Shown here: positions 1 to 9,034 of the stretch, piece by piece
Layout: the number at the start of each line of letters is the position of its first letter
How positions within the stretch are numbered: the first letter of the stretch is position 1
Assembly (NCBI RefSeq): GCF_017115025.1
Contig: NZ_JABXKM010000107.1
Span: forward strand, 1-56,388
DNA from: Nostoc sp. NOS(2021)
Lineage (GTDB): Bacteria; Cyanobacteriota; Cyanobacteriia; Cyanobacteriales; Nostocaceae
DNA length: 56,388 nucleotides
Direction: 5' to 3'
Notes under the pieces: model-generated
What the model was told of the DNA's origin: nothing
Databases searched by the model: none
Seen by the model: the letters and a program-made list of their open reading frames with translations, nothing else
Translations under genes and position numbers: made by a program

Positions 1-125
1 CCTCTCCCTGACTTCTTTTCCGCAATGTTAAGAAAGATGTGACTAATGGATAGCCGCTCTTCGGGAGGGGCTGGGGGTGGGGTATATTGACTGTGGTTAG
101 CATAACTAATTATGCGGACATGATA

Positions 126-1166
126 TTAAACCTTCGCGCCACTCTGCGTTTTGACTCTTATCTCTCTTTCGACTGCGAGACTGATAGCAATAAACAACAC
201 CATAAACCCTTGAATCGCGTAAACTACAGTTACCGGCACACCTGCACTACGCTGCATCACATTCGCACCACTGCGAAGCGCTGCAAAAAACAAAGAAGTC
301 AATACTACACCGATAACACTACCACGACTTAAAAAAGCGATCGCAATGGCATCAAACCCATAACCTGGTGAAACTTGTTCAAATAGCCGATATTTCAACC
401 CCATCACCTCACAACTCCCAGCCAATCCAGCTAAACCACCCGAACAAGCCATCACCAGCATAATGGTACGTTCAACAGATATATGAGCATAACGGGCGGC
501 AATCGGGTTAAATCCCACTGCCGTAATTTGATAACCTAGAGACGATCGCACTAACAATACCCATAAAATACCTGCGGCAATTAAAGCTAATAAAATACCA
601 GCATGGGCAAGGCTTTGGGGTAATATAATCGGCAAACGCGATGTTTTGGCAATTAATGGCGAATAAGGACTAGGCGCACCTGTTGCCATTAATGGATTTT
701 GTACGAGGTAGCTAACTAAATTCACGGCGATATAGTTGAGCAACAATGTAGTAATTACCTCATTCACTCCGCGCATTGCTTTGAGATAACCAGGAATCCA
801 ACCCCAAACTGCACCAAAGAAAAATCCTGCTAAAAGTGCTAAGGAAATATGAATCACCGCAGGTAATCCTTGCACGTATAACCCAATTAAAGTACTTCCC
901 AACGCACCCAGATAAATTTGTCCTTCTCCACCGATATTAAATTGCCCAGCCCGCAACGCCACTAACACGCCTAAACTAGCAAACAATAGCGGTGTCATTT
1001 TGGTGAGAGTGTTACCAAATCCAAAGTAGGTAGAGAGAGATTCTTGAAATAGGATGCTGTATGCGGTGATGGGATTTGCCCCAGCAATTAGCATCAGGAT
1101 AGCACCGACGATGAGAGCGGAGGCGATCGCAATTAGCGGTGATAGGATTGGTAACAGGAATTTCAT
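126..1166 (-). CDS. BMP-type ABC importer, membrane permease
   Basis: A 346-residue, very hydrophobic protein with about ten predicted membrane spans, of the BPD_transp_2 (branched-chain/ribose-type) permease family. The stretch GVNEVITTLLLNYIAVNLV, about residue 133, is typical of the NupP/YufP branch that works with Bmp lipoproteins. It would form the inner-membrane channel of the importer whose ATPase (1291-2766) and binding protein (2856-3914) lie directly upstream on the same strand. Known relatives import nucleosides; the substrate here is inferred. BMP systems normally have a second, shorter permease. It is not seen here and would lie beyond the left edge if present. Family call is secure; substrate is not. 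Confidence 0.9.
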   Translation of the reverse strand: MKFLLPILSPLIAIASALIVGAILMLIAGANPITAYSILFQESLSTYFGFGNTLTKMTPLLFASLGVLVALRAGQFNIGGEGQIYLGALGSTLIGLYVQGLPAVIHISLALLAGFFFGAVWGWIPGYLKAMRGVNEVITTLLLNYIAVNLVSYLVQNPLMATGAPSPYSPLIAKTSRLPIILPQSLAHAGILLALIAAGILWVLLVRSSLGYQITAVGFNPIAARYAHISVERTIMLVMACSGGLAGLAGSCEVMGLKYRLFEQVSPGYGFDAIAIAFLSRGSVIGVVLTSLFFAALRSGANVMQRSAGVPVTVVYAIQGFMVLFIAISLAVEREIRVKTQSGAKV

Positions 1167-1290
1167 GCGATTAGTTGCGATCGTTCATGTCCGGCTGATT
1201 AATATTCCCGCATCTGTCCAAAAACTTGAAAACTCTTTCTCCCCCTACCCCCTTGCAGTCTTAACAATCCGTCTTTAACCGTACACAATA

Positions 1291-2766
1291 TCATTCATTA
1301 TTCCCACCACCCATCAACAAACCAATTTCTTCCACCTTCGCCGTGGCTGCATCCAAAATAGCCACAAACTCACCTCTGTAGATTACAGCAATGCGATCGC
1401 TTATAGTCATCACTTCTTCTAACTCAGTAGAAATATACAAAATTGCGGCACCGCGATCGCGTTCTGTTAATATTCGAGATTGGACTGCTACTGTCGCCCC
1501 TACATCTAACCCCCTGGTAGGTTGCATAGCGATAATTAAAGCAGGGGAATGCGCCAGTTCTCGCGCTAACACCACTTTTTGTTGATTTCCTCCCGAAAGC
1601 TGACTTACCTTGATATCAATCCCATTCGCCCGAATGTCAAACTCTTGCATTGCAGCTTGGGCACGATTAGCGATCGCTTCTTGTTGTAACAAAAAACGGC
1701 GACAAAATGGCAGATATTTAAAAGCTTTTAAAATCAAATTTTGGGCGATGCTAAATTGCAACACCAATCCCATTGTCTGTCTATCTTCTGGAATGTAGCC
1801 CACTGAGGAATGTTTGGGCGTAAACTCGATTTTACCCTGCTTAATAGTCCGCAAAAGAGTAATCGCATCAGCTAATTCTCGCTGTCCATTCCCATCGACA
1901 CCAGCAATTCCTAAAATTTCTCCCGCCCGCAGTTCAAAAGATATGTTATTTACAACAGGAATATTTCTTTCATCAGCAACTTGCAAATTTTGCACCGACA
2001 GAATGATTTCTCCTGGTAATGTAGGACTTTTATTTAACTGTAAAGCTACTTCGCGTCCTACCATCAATGTTGCTAACTGCTGAGGTGTCGCCGCTTCAGT
2101 TGATGTTGTTGCTACTACCTTTCCCTGGCGCAAAACTGTTACTGAATCACAGAGATTTATTACCTCTTCTAATTTATGACTGATAAAAATGATTGTATTG
2201 CCTGCGGCTGCCAATTGGCGCAAGATAGCAATTAATGATTCTACTTCTGGCGGTGTCAAAACTGCTGTAGGTTCATCAAGAATCAACAACTTTGTTCGAC
2301 GGTAGAGAACTTTGAGAATTTCTACCCGTTGTTGTGCCCCAACAGATAAATTTTCAACTTTGGCAGTGGGGTCAATTTCTAATCCATAAGCTTGGGATAA
2401 AGCAGCGATTTCTTGCTGTTTATATTGTAAATTTAGCCGCAAAGTTTTCTCCGTTCCTAAGATGATATTTTCTGTTACAGTCAATTGAGGTACAAGCATG
2501 AAGTGTTGGTAAATCATGCCAATGCCTAATTTAATTGCCTCATTTGGTGAGTTAATTTTTATTGGTTGTTCTTGGAGATAAATTTCACCAGCATCAGGTT
2601 GATAGAGTCCAGTAATAATATTCATTAAAGTACTCTTCCCTGCACCATTTTCGCCTAGTATTGCATGAATGGTTCCAGATGCAACAGAGAGATTGATATT
2701 GTCGTTAGCAATAAAAGACCCAAAGCGTTTGGTAATATTGTTTAAGCGTAAATAGTTCATGTTCAC
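1291..2766 (-). CDS. BMP-type ABC importer, double ATPase subunit
   Basis: A 491-residue protein with two fused ABC nucleotide-binding domains, as in RbsA/NupO sugar and nucleoside importers. Domain 1 (about 5-240) has Walker A GENGAGKST, signature LSVGAQQR and Walker B LLILDEPTA. Domain 2 (about 255-490) has a degenerate P-loop (GVDGNGQRE), signature LSGGNQQK and MQPTRGLDVG in place of a standard Walker B. This asymmetry is normal for the family: one site hydrolyses ATP and the other is largely structural. The first codon is GTG at 2766; an ATG lies two codons further in. No strong ribosome site is seen. A 16-bp perfect inverted repeat separates it from the binding-protein gene upstream. Confidence 0.92.
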   Translation of the reverse strand: MNMNYLRLNNITKRFGSFIANDNINLSVASGTIHAILGENGAGKSTLMNIITGLYQPDAGEIYLQEQPIKINSPNEAIKLGIGMIYQHFMLVPQLTVTENIILGTEKTLRLNLQYKQQEIAALSQAYGLEIDPTAKVENLSVGAQQRVEILKVLYRRTKLLILDEPTAVLTPPEVESLIAILRQLAAAGNTIIFISHKLEEVINLCDSVTVLRQGKVVATTSTEAATPQQLATLMVGREVALQLNKSPTLPGEIILSVQNLQVADERNIPVVNNISFELRAGEILGIAGVDGNGQRELADAITLLRTIKQGKIEFTPKHSSVGYIPEDRQTMGLVLQFSIAQNLILKAFKYLPFCRRFLLQQEAIANRAQAAMQEFDIRANGIDIKVSQLSGGNQQKVVLARELAHSPALIIAMQPTRGLDVGATVAVQSRILTERDRGAAILYISTELEEVMTISDRIAVIYRGEFVAILDAATAKVEEIGLLMGGGNNE

Positions 2767-2780
2767 AAAACTGATAGCTT

Positions 2781-2827
2781 GTAGTGAGGACTTTAGTCCT
2801 CAAAATCTGGGCTAAAGTCCTCACTAC
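2781..2827. repeat. Perfect 16-bp inverted repeat inside the BMP operon
   Basis: The arms GTAGTGAGGACTTTAG (2781-2796) and CTAAAGTCCTCACTAC (2812-2827) are exact reverse complements around a 15-base loop. It sits in the 89-base gap between the binding-protein stop and the ATPase start. It resembles the short mobile palindromes common in Nostoc genomes. In the mRNA it would form a strong hairpin that could set different levels for the lipoprotein and the membrane subunits. There is no U-run, so it is not a standard terminator. Confidence 0.75.
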
Positions 2828-2855
2828 GAAAGTTTTTTAATATAGTCTGCTAAAC

Positions 2856-3914
2856 CTATGTTGTTGCTTTCTTCACGCAGCGCGTATCCTTACCAGCCTC
2901 TTTGCAGTCTTCAAAAACGATTTTTTTATTAACAATTTCTTGCTTTGCATTCAATACCTTTTGCTTTACTGCTTCCGGTATGATTGCTCCGAATTTCCCT
3001 AAAAATAAGATATCTGTTCTTTCTAGCCCAATTGTATATATTTGTCCTTGGATTTGTTTTTGTTTGGCTAATTCTGCTATGTAAGCGATGGCTAAATCTA
3101 AGCGTTTGACAGCGCTGGTTAAGACAGCTTTTGGTGCAACGTCTAATTGATCCTTGGTGTTACCAAAAGCATATACTCCTTTTTCACCTGCTGTTTGTAA
3201 AACTGCGGCTGAAGCATTATCTAACCATTGATAGATGACATCAGCACCAGAAGAAATAAATGCCAGAGTCGCTTCCTTGGCTTTGGCGACATCATTCCAA
3301 TCACCCGTAAAAGTAGAAGTAATTTGGATATTTGGTTTAATAGACTTTGCTCCTAATTCAAATCCCCGCAGTTCCCCCTCGGTAGCGGGAAACTTCTCTC
3401 CAGCAATATAAGCTAATTTATTAGATTTAGTGACGGAAGCACCGATAATGCCACACAAATAACTAGCTTGTAGGTGATCTATTCGTAAAGAAGCAATATT
3501 CTCAGCCTTGAGATTACCATTTACTCCCACAAAAAATGTGTTGGGAAACTGTGAAGCGACTTGTTCAATTGCGGCATCAAATTGTCCGCCATGCGCGAAG
3601 ATGAGATTGTAGCCTTTACGAGCAAAATCTGTTAATACTTCTGTTTGATCTGCTTGTGCTACTTTTTCGACATAGGCGGTTTCTGCACCTAGCTTTTGTT
3701 TTGCTAGATTGATGCCTTCATAACCAGATTGATTCCAGCCTTTGTCAGTAATCATTCCAGGGAGAGCGATCGCTATTTTAAACCCTTCAGTACCACCCGT
3801 TGTTGTCACTGTTGATGTCGTCGGCTTATTACTGCAAGCTTGCAGCAGTAAGCTGGTACCAAACCCTGCTGAACCAAACAAGATAAATTCACGCCGACTA
3901 AAGTTTGTTGTCAT
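2856..3914 (-). CDS. BMP-family substrate-binding lipoprotein
   Basis: A 352-residue Bmp/PnrA-like periplasmic binding protein. The N-terminus has a twin-arginine motif (SRREF, residues 6-10), a short hydrophobic stretch and a lipobox LLQAC with Cys27, so it should be exported by Tat and anchored as a lipoprotein. The mature part starts near residue 44 (FKIAIALPG) and keeps the family landmarks ITDKGWNQSGYEG and a two-lobed alternation of strands and helices. Relatives bind purine nucleosides, possibly also other ligands. It is first in its operon. GAGG lies just upstream of the ATG. Tat export of a Bmp protein would mean that folding happens in the cytoplasm; this is inference from the RR motif. 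Confidence 0.9.
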   Translation of the reverse strand: MTTNFSRREFILFGSAGFGTSLLLQACSNKPTTSTVTTTGGTEGFKIAIALPGMITDKGWNQSGYEGINLAKQKLGAETAYVEKVAQADQTEVLTDFARKGYNLIFAHGGQFDAAIEQVASQFPNTFFVGVNGNLKAENIASLRIDHLQASYLCGIIGASVTKSNKLAYIAGEKFPATEGELRGFELGAKSIKPNIQITSTFTGDWNDVAKAKEATLAFISSGADVIYQWLDNASAAVLQTAGEKGVYAFGNTKDQLDVAPKAVLTSAVKRLDLAIAYIAELAKQKQIQGQIYTIGLERTDILFLGKFGAIIPEAVKQKVLNAKQEIVNKKIVFEDCKEAGKDTRCVKKATT

Positions 3915-4160
3915 ACCTCGCCTTCAGATAGATAGTTATTTTAGTTATTTCAACACTCTAAAGTCGTAGGTGGTCTTTTGGAAATAATTTCTCCCGGATT
4001 TCTCAATCAAGGCACAAAAACGTATCTTCTCGGACAAGTTATCCTGACAGCGACATACTAAACTGTCCAGTCTAGTTATCGCCTCACTGCTTTGATACAG
4101 AGTATTAGTCATACTCTTAAGTAATTTAAATAAGTAATACTTTAGGAGCGATGCATACAC

Positions 4161-4203
4161 ACATGAGCGCCCTAATTATGCAAGTTAAATGTGGAACAGC
4201 TTA
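4161..4203. repeat. 43-bp dispersed repeat, copy 1
   Basis: The sequence from 4161 to 4203 recurs at 48373-48415 in the same orientation with one mismatch in 43. Its right end supplies the TAA stop codon of the PAP2 gene (4201-4203). It contains no open frame worth calling. The function is unknown; it could be the end of a lost insertion element. Confidence 0.7.
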
Positions 4204-4842
4204 TTGACATCTCCGGCGAACTTGATGTGGGTTGATTAGCAAGCTGACTCCAACTGTCCAGCCCAATGCCACCATCCATCCTGCTAATACATCACTTGGA
4301 TAATGGACTCCTAGATACAAACGTGTCCAACCAATTATTAAGACAAACAGGGTTCCGATAATCAGCACAAACCAACGCCAACGGCTGTTCCAACTCAAAA
4401 TGCTCAAAGCTGCTACTAAAGTCATACTAGCCATAGCATGACCACTAGGAAAGCCATAATCAAATTCTGGAGCGGGTGATGTCCACAGATGAGGACGTGC
4501 CCGGTGCAGCAACAGCTTAACCGTCTGATTAATGATTATACTGCCCACCGAGGCTGTGAAAAAGTACTCTAAAGCACGCCACCGTTGTCGAATCAGTAGG
4601 AACAGCGCAATCATTGCTGCTGCTGGGAATACCCCCCAAAACACTCCTAACTTCGTCAAGTGCGAGACAAAAACGTCTAGTTTCGGTTGGGCAGTGCTGT
4701 GAATAGCTAATAATAGGGGAACATCGAAGGGAAATCCGCCTTGTTTCCAGACATCCTCTGCTAAGTCCCCAAATATCAGTAAGGGAATAAATCCGCCAAG
4801 CAGTAGGAGCAGTACTGCTCTCCGACTTCTGGTGAGGCGCAT
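4201..4842 (-). CDS. PAP2-family membrane phosphatase
   Basis: A roughly 213-residue integral membrane acid phosphatase. All three phosphatase signature blocks are present (numbered from a TTG one codon upstream): K110...R117-P118 (KLLLHRARP), P133-S-G-H136 (PSGH) and R175...H181...D185 (TRLYLGVHYPSD). His136 and His181 would be the acid/base and nucleophilic histidines. Five to six hydrophobic spans place it in the membrane with its active site on the outer face. Substrates in the family are phosphatidic acid, undecaprenyl-PP or other lipid phosphates, and cannot be told apart here. GGGAG precedes the ATG at 4842. The last codon lies inside a 43-bp dispersed repeat, so the C-terminus (HQVRRRCQ) may have been altered by that insertion. 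Confidence 0.92.
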   Translation of the reverse strand: MRLTRSRRAVLLLLLGGFIPLLIFGDLAEDVWKQGGFPFDVPLLLAIHSTAQPKLDVFVSHLTKLGVFWGVFPAAAMIALFLLIRQRWRALEYFFTASVGSIIINQTVKLLLHRARPHLWTSPAPEFDYGFPSGHAMASMTLVAALSILSWNSRWRWFVLIIGTLFVLIIGWTRLYLGVHYPSDVLAGWMVALGWTVGVSLLINPHQVRRRCQ

Positions 4843-4926
4843 CAACTTGCTCCCGCATTAATTAATTAATCTTTCTCTAATGCTAGCGGTATAAGTAACC
4901 AAACAGAATTAATTACATGGCGATTC

Positions 4927-6150
4927 TTAACTAGGCAAGATTGATGATTTTTGACAGAATTCTTGGTAATCTAGTTCTACTTGCTTAGAGTAGCTGGTTG
5001 CATACTTAAGGATTTGATTACGCCAATCAGATAAGTGAGCAAACTTGATTAAATCATCTGCGATCGCAGAACCTTGTCTACCACCACTGCGTAATTGATC
5101 CCACGCTGTTACTTCACCCATTGTCTGCATCAACTTCTCTAAACGTCCCAGCTTTCCATCCCACGCCTGCAAACTTACTCTGTCTTGTGATGGCTGTAAC
5201 TCGCGCAAAGCATAAGAATTAGTATCGTCAACTATCGCCTCCAGTAGTGCAGGTGGCGTCCCTTGCACCCGCTGTTGGATAGCCACCACCCGCGCTGCTT
5301 CACTTGCCCACTGTGGCTGATGTGGCTGAGGCAATTTACATAAATATGGCTGTAATGAGCTTTGTGCTGCTAGCTTCAAATCTAATAGATAATTACCGTC
5401 AGGAGAACCTTTGCCTTCCACCAAAATTATATAACGTTCTAACCCTAAACTTCCCGTACCAGCTATCCGCCTTTGTACATCTAAAACTTGGTAAAACTCC
5501 GCGTCTTTTTGTGTAGATTTGTGCCAATCTCCGATTAATTTTATGACTTTTTGTTGTTCTTCTACTGTCGCTTTTGCTGCAATAGATTTGTGATCAACAA
5601 TCAAGCGACGGTTGCCTTTTTTTTCTTGAGTATGCCCATCTAAAAATATTTGGCGATCGCGTTTATTTAAGCTTGATAATAAATCTTTAACTAAGCCTTT
5701 AGCTGTTTCCTTTTCTACACTCCTAATCTGCCCTTTAGCTAAAGTATTAACATAGGCATCGAGAAAGTGATTATTTAAATCTAATGCTTCTGATTCATTT
5801 ACACCCAGCGTGTGTGAACCGACTATTAAACTAGTAATAAATCGCACTATATCCCAGGTACAAGGGGCGATAACAGCTTCGTCAAAATCATTAATATCAA
5901 AGTAAACTAATCGATTGTCACCCTTATAACTGCCGAAGTTTTCCAGATGTAGATCACCACAAATCCATACACTTGGCGCTGCATTCAACGGTGAATTTTT
6001 AGGGAAGTCTTCGTAAAATAAATGACAAGTGCCGCGATAAAAGGTAAAAACATTAGAACGCATTGCCTTGTACTTTAATTTCAGTAGTTCTGGATCGCGT
6101 TTTTGCTCTGTATTGAATCGGTGAATTCTGTCAACAATATTGTTTGTCAT
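4927..6150 (-). CDS. DUF2252 family protein (kinase-like fold)
   Basis: A 407-residue soluble protein of the DUF2252 family. The block VWICGDLHLENFG, about residues 81-93, followed by VYFDINDFDEA, about 101-111, resembles the catalytic HGDLHxxN and DxDD elements of aminoglycoside-phosphotransferase-like kinases, which is why the fold is thought to be kinase-like. The substrate is unknown for the whole family. It starts MTNNIVDRIHRFN at 6150 with no clear ribosome site and has its own 600-base upstream gap. Neighbours are a PAP2 phosphatase downstream and an EthD protein upstream; no shared pathway is evident. Confidence 0.88.
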   Translation of the reverse strand: MTNNIVDRIHRFNTEQKRDPELLKLKYKAMRSNVFTFYRGTCHLFYEDFPKNSPLNAAPSVWICGDLHLENFGSYKGDNRLVYFDINDFDEAVIAPCTWDIVRFITSLIVGSHTLGVNESEALDLNNHFLDAYVNTLAKGQIRSVEKETAKGLVKDLLSSLNKRDRQIFLDGHTQEKKGNRRLIVDHKSIAAKATVEEQQKVIKLIGDWHKSTQKDAEFYQVLDVQRRIAGTGSLGLERYIILVEGKGSPDGNYLLDLKLAAQSSLQPYLCKLPQPHQPQWASEAARVVAIQQRVQGTPPALLEAIVDDTNSYALRELQPSQDRVSLQAWDGKLGRLEKLMQTMGEVTAWDQLRSGGRQGSAIADDLIKFAHLSDWRNQILKYATSYSKQVELDYQEFCQKSSILPS

Positions 6151-6824
6151 AATTTTTCGTTGTTAAGCGATCCCTATCTTGGCATTTCTCTGACAGTCAG
6201 CTTTATCACAAACTTTCGGAAACCGACGCAAAAATAAGGGTTTCAGTCATCGTGAATTTGGGTGAAGAGTGTCGGTAAATCGAAAAGTTTTTGAGAAACC
6301 CCGCCACGTCAGCATTCTACCTAAAAGTTCTGGGGTAGTAATGGTTTTGCTTGGCTCTTAGGAACATTAACTACACTTTAAAGCTTTGGATGGGGAACGA
6401 TGTGAAATTTGCTAATTTTTTTTACTACAATCGCTTTTTGTCAATCAGTTAAAATACTCAAAATATTCTTAACAAAAATGATAATCGTGTGTGGTGAGAC
6501 GAGGCGAGCGACGCTCGCCTCCTCCCTCAGTTTGATTATGGGACTTTCAAAGAATAAATTGTCCCAAAGAATTAATTTCTGAGTATGTAAATAAGAATTA
6601 TTATCATTGTTTTTTAGGGAAATGTTTTATTTTTTGGAAGTCCCTAAGTCACCCAGCACCAAATATGTAGAACTCGGACTAGGCGGCACTAACGTAGTTT
6701 TGATATTGATTGTTATAATAATTACTCTCCTGTACTTCTAGTTATCTAGCAAGAATTGGGCATTGCTAGGGCTTTGACGGTAGATATAAAGATTGAGCCT
6801 CAAACCCTTAAAAGTGCTTCAGTG
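6151..6824. other. Gene-free stretch upstream of the DUF2252 gene
   Basis: No credible gene is seen. It holds a 9-bp stem with a 3-base loop (6501-6521, GAGGCGAGC...GCTCGCCTC), a decayed inverted-repeat element (6538-6649) and AT-rich sequence next to the DUF2252 start, where that gene's promoter would be expected. Confidence 0.6.
6538..6649. repeat. Decayed MITE-like element (GGGACTT / AAGTCCC ends)
   Basis: About 112 bases bounded by TGGGACTTTCAAAG and its imperfect inverse TTTTTTGGAAGTCCC. The ends and the internal TTGTCCCAAAG resemble those of the better element at 39053-39170, so the two appear related. No reading frame inside. Confidence 0.5.
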
Positions 6825-7748
6825 TCAGATGACAAGCCTCGATTTATCGTTGTCAAGCATCAGATTGAGTATCTTGTCTTGTGTTTGATTGGTTGCACCC
6901 AGATTTGTGATAAGTTCCGCTACTGTGGAAGTTCTTTGTCCAGCTAGAGTTAACTTCCCATTATCGACAAAGGTGTAAGTACCCTGTTCTAAAAAAGTAA
7001 CAAATTGCTTTATATACTTTCTGTGATCTTTTACTACAGAAGTATATGCTTCTGAATTAAGGAAAGTTTCCATGTCTATCGAATTTTTAAAGGCAATTTC
7101 AAATGCTGCTTGATATTGCTTTTCTATTGGTTCGTAATGAGAAACTCCGGGTGCTGGTGGAAGTGAATTGTCATGCTCCTCAAGTAGATGCAGTCTAAAC
7201 TTAAGAACTAAATCACTTTTCCAAAAAGATTCAGCAAATGTATCTACCATATATTTCCGAAACTCATCAACAGTGATAGCATTTGTCTTTTTGACCATAA
7301 CATGGAATTTGATTACATCTATCTTGCCAATTTGGGAACTATTTTCTATGCTGTTAACATACGTTTTAGAATTACCATGAGTTGTTATATACATAACAGC
7401 TTTACTAACAAAGTTCTGCTGGTCAGAATCGAGAATAGCAGCAGTATTAATCCAGGTTTTAAAGTTCTCTTCTGATACAAACGTCAATTCTGCTATTCCA
7501 TCTAACTGTTCTTCTTCTGAAATTTTGTATTCTACCCCATCAATGCTTGGCCAAATATTATCCCAATTATGAGTCAAGTGATACTGCCAATACTGGTATT
7601 GACCTGGTAGCCTTGCACTTACTGGGCCATGAACATTTTTCCAGTAGCTATAGAATGTTTGCCAATCTATTTCTTCTCTCTTTTTAAGAAGTATATATAA
7701 TATTGTTGTCACATCTTGATCATCTGCTGAGTAATTGACCTTTGCCAT
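6825..7748 (-). CDS. Tandem EthD-domain protein
   Basis: A 307-residue protein made of two EthD-type (dimeric alpha/beta barrel) units. Unit 1, about 12-125, has the hallmark YSYWKNVHGPVSARLPG; unit 2, about 135-255, starts at IDVIKFHVMVKK and continues EFRKYMVDTFAESF. EthD proteins are small cofactor-free barrels, often with oxidative, dehydratase or decarboxylase roles. It is closely similar along its whole length to residues 15-295 of the 21244-22785 protein, including the ending LAGQRTSTVAELI-NLGATNQ, so the two are paralogues. It lacks the SnoaL domain of the other. AGGAGA precedes the ATG. It lies downstream of the aldolase gene on the same strand, but 295 bases and a MITE separate them. 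Confidence 0.82.
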   Translation of the reverse strand: MAKVNYSADDQDVTTILYILLKKREEIDWQTFYSYWKNVHGPVSARLPGQYQYWQYHLTHNWDNIWPSIDGVEYKISEEEQLDGIAELTFVSEENFKTWINTAAILDSDQQNFVSKAVMYITTHGNSKTYVNSIENSSQIGKIDVIKFHVMVKKTNAITVDEFRKYMVDTFAESFWKSDLVLKFRLHLLEEHDNSLPPAPGVSHYEPIEKQYQAAFEIAFKNSIDMETFLNSEAYTSVVKDHRKYIKQFVTFLEQGTYTFVDNGKLTLAGQRTSTVAELITNLGATNQTQDKILNLMLDNDKSRLVI

Positions 7749-7861
7749 AGTTCATCTCCTAGTAATATCAAATCCGGTTAAAGGCAGATAGTAATGCTGT
7801 TGTTTGTTTGTGGCTAGCAGTGGTAACAAGTTAGACTGCAAATTAGGTCGCGATCGCTAGA

Positions 7862-7964
7862 TATAGGACTCCTCTTTGATTTCTGAACAGGATTTCAGAT
7901 AAAATCCTAAGCAAGCGGGCTTTTCAGTCTCAATATGTTTTAAAAATCAAATCGGAGTCCCATA
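7862..7964. repeat. MITE-like element, about 103 bp
   Basis: Terminal inverted repeats of about 21 bases (7862-7882, TATAGGACTCC...TTTGATTT; 7944-7964, AAATCAAA...GGAGTCCCATA) with about four mismatches, flanking 61 bases without a frame. The right-end sequence recurs near 50430-50441 (GGAGTCCTATAGCAA). It separates the aldolase gene from the EthD gene. Confidence 0.6.
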
Positions 7965-8043
7965 GCACATTGCAACGTTGAAATAAAACTTCTTCTAACT
8001 CATCTAAATTAGTCTTGAGCGGAAATTTTTGGAGTATGAACCG

Positions 8044-8991
8044 CTAGGCAAGGACTGGAGTGGGAATCAGAGCGAATTCATCACGGTAAATATCCATAAT
8101 TGCAGTCAGTAGCCGCAATGCATCTGGTTGAGAACGTTGAAATGAATTGCGCCCGATGATAGAGCCAAATCCGCCACCCTTGTGAATAGCACGAATCTCA
8201 TCAAGTAACACATCATCACTTTCAGTAGGGCCACCCGAAAAAATCACGATTCGCCGACGATTGAACGTACATTGCACAACATGCCGGACTCGCTCATCCA
8301 GAGTGGTAATTGGAATTTGCTCTTTTTCATAGACTTTACGGGCTGCTTCTTGCTCGATATGAGCAGTTGGTAGTTTCACCTTAATAATATGGGCACCAAG
8401 TTGAGCAGCAATGTGAGCAGCGTAGCTCGTCACATCGATCGCAGTTTCTCCCATTTTGCTCAGACCAGAGCCACGCGGGTAAGACCAGATAATTACTACT
8501 AAGCCGTGGCGTTTTGCCTCTTCAGCATAGGCGCGAATTTGCTCATACAACTCCAATCGATGAGTTGAGCCAGGATAGATAGTAAAACCAATTCCCACAC
8601 AACCTAGTCTTAAAGCATCTTGAACACTCCCAGTCAAGGCTTGGTTGGGGTCTTTTTCATCTATCAGCACATCATGGTCGTTAACTTTCAAAATCAGGGG
8701 GATATCACCCGCGAACTCTCTTGCACCCGCCTCTAGAAATCCTAAAGGAGCCGCATAGGCGTTGCAGCCTGATTCAATTGCTAGCTCAAAATGATAATGA
8801 GGGTCGTAGGCAAGTGGGTTAGCCGCAAAACTACGGGCTGGCCCATGTTCAAACCCTTGATCCACAGGTAGGATAACAAGTTTACCAGTACCTGCTAACT
8901 TACCATGATTGAGTAGTCGTGCCAGGTTGGTTAGCGTTCCTGGATTATCGCTGCCGTACCAACTTAGAATTTCTTTTACTTGTTGGATCAT
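8044..8991 (-). CDS. fbaB: Class I fructose-bisphosphate aldolase (DhnA/FbaB type)
   Basis: A 315-residue TIM-barrel aldolase of the archaeal/FbaB class that works through a Schiff base and needs no metal. The barrel starts at LVILPVDQGFEHGP (about 38-51). The lysine of HIIKVKLPTAH (K204 or K206) is the expected Schiff-base residue, and FSGGPTESDD followed by GGGFGSIIGRN forms the phosphate-binding loops. It would cleave fructose-1,6-bisphosphate, or act in the reverse direction, in the cytoplasm. It follows the zwf-HAD genes on the same strand, with a MITE and a damaged zinc-ribbon gene in between. GGAG lies upstream of the ATG. DhnA relatives on other sugar phosphates (LsrF-like) are an alternative, less likely by context. 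Confidence 0.85.
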   Translation of the reverse strand: MIQQVKEILSWYGSDNPGTLTNLARLLNHGKLAGTGKLVILPVDQGFEHGPARSFAANPLAYDPHYHFELAIESGCNAYAAPLGFLEAGAREFAGDIPLILKVNDHDVLIDEKDPNQALTGSVQDALRLGCVGIGFTIYPGSTHRLELYEQIRAYAEEAKRHGLVVIIWSYPRGSGLSKMGETAIDVTSYAAHIAAQLGAHIIKVKLPTAHIEQEAARKVYEKEQIPITTLDERVRHVVQCTFNRRRIVIFSGGPTESDDVLLDEIRAIHKGGGFGSIIGRNSFQRSQPDALRLLTAIMDIYRDEFALIPTPVLA

Positions 8992-9034
8992 GTTGATTCT
9001 CCAAAATGAATCAGTTTTTTTCTTTTAATTAACG

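Noticed and set aside
1-125. Second Bmp permease at the left edge
   Set aside because: Expected from family knowledge, but the 125 bases visible contain only a G-rich dispersed repeat and no coding pattern.
3945-4160. 71-residue minus-strand frame upstream of the Bmp gene
   Set aside because: No ribosome site, no family features, biased composition; the region is more likely the operon's promoter.
4529-4858. 109-residue frame overlapping the PAP2 gene
   Set aside because: It is a different-frame shadow of a gene with all three catalytic signatures.
6585-6606. Fur box (AATTATTATCATT)
   Set aside because: It lies inside a decayed repeat in an AT-rich stretch, with no nearby gene start on the right side and only a partial match.
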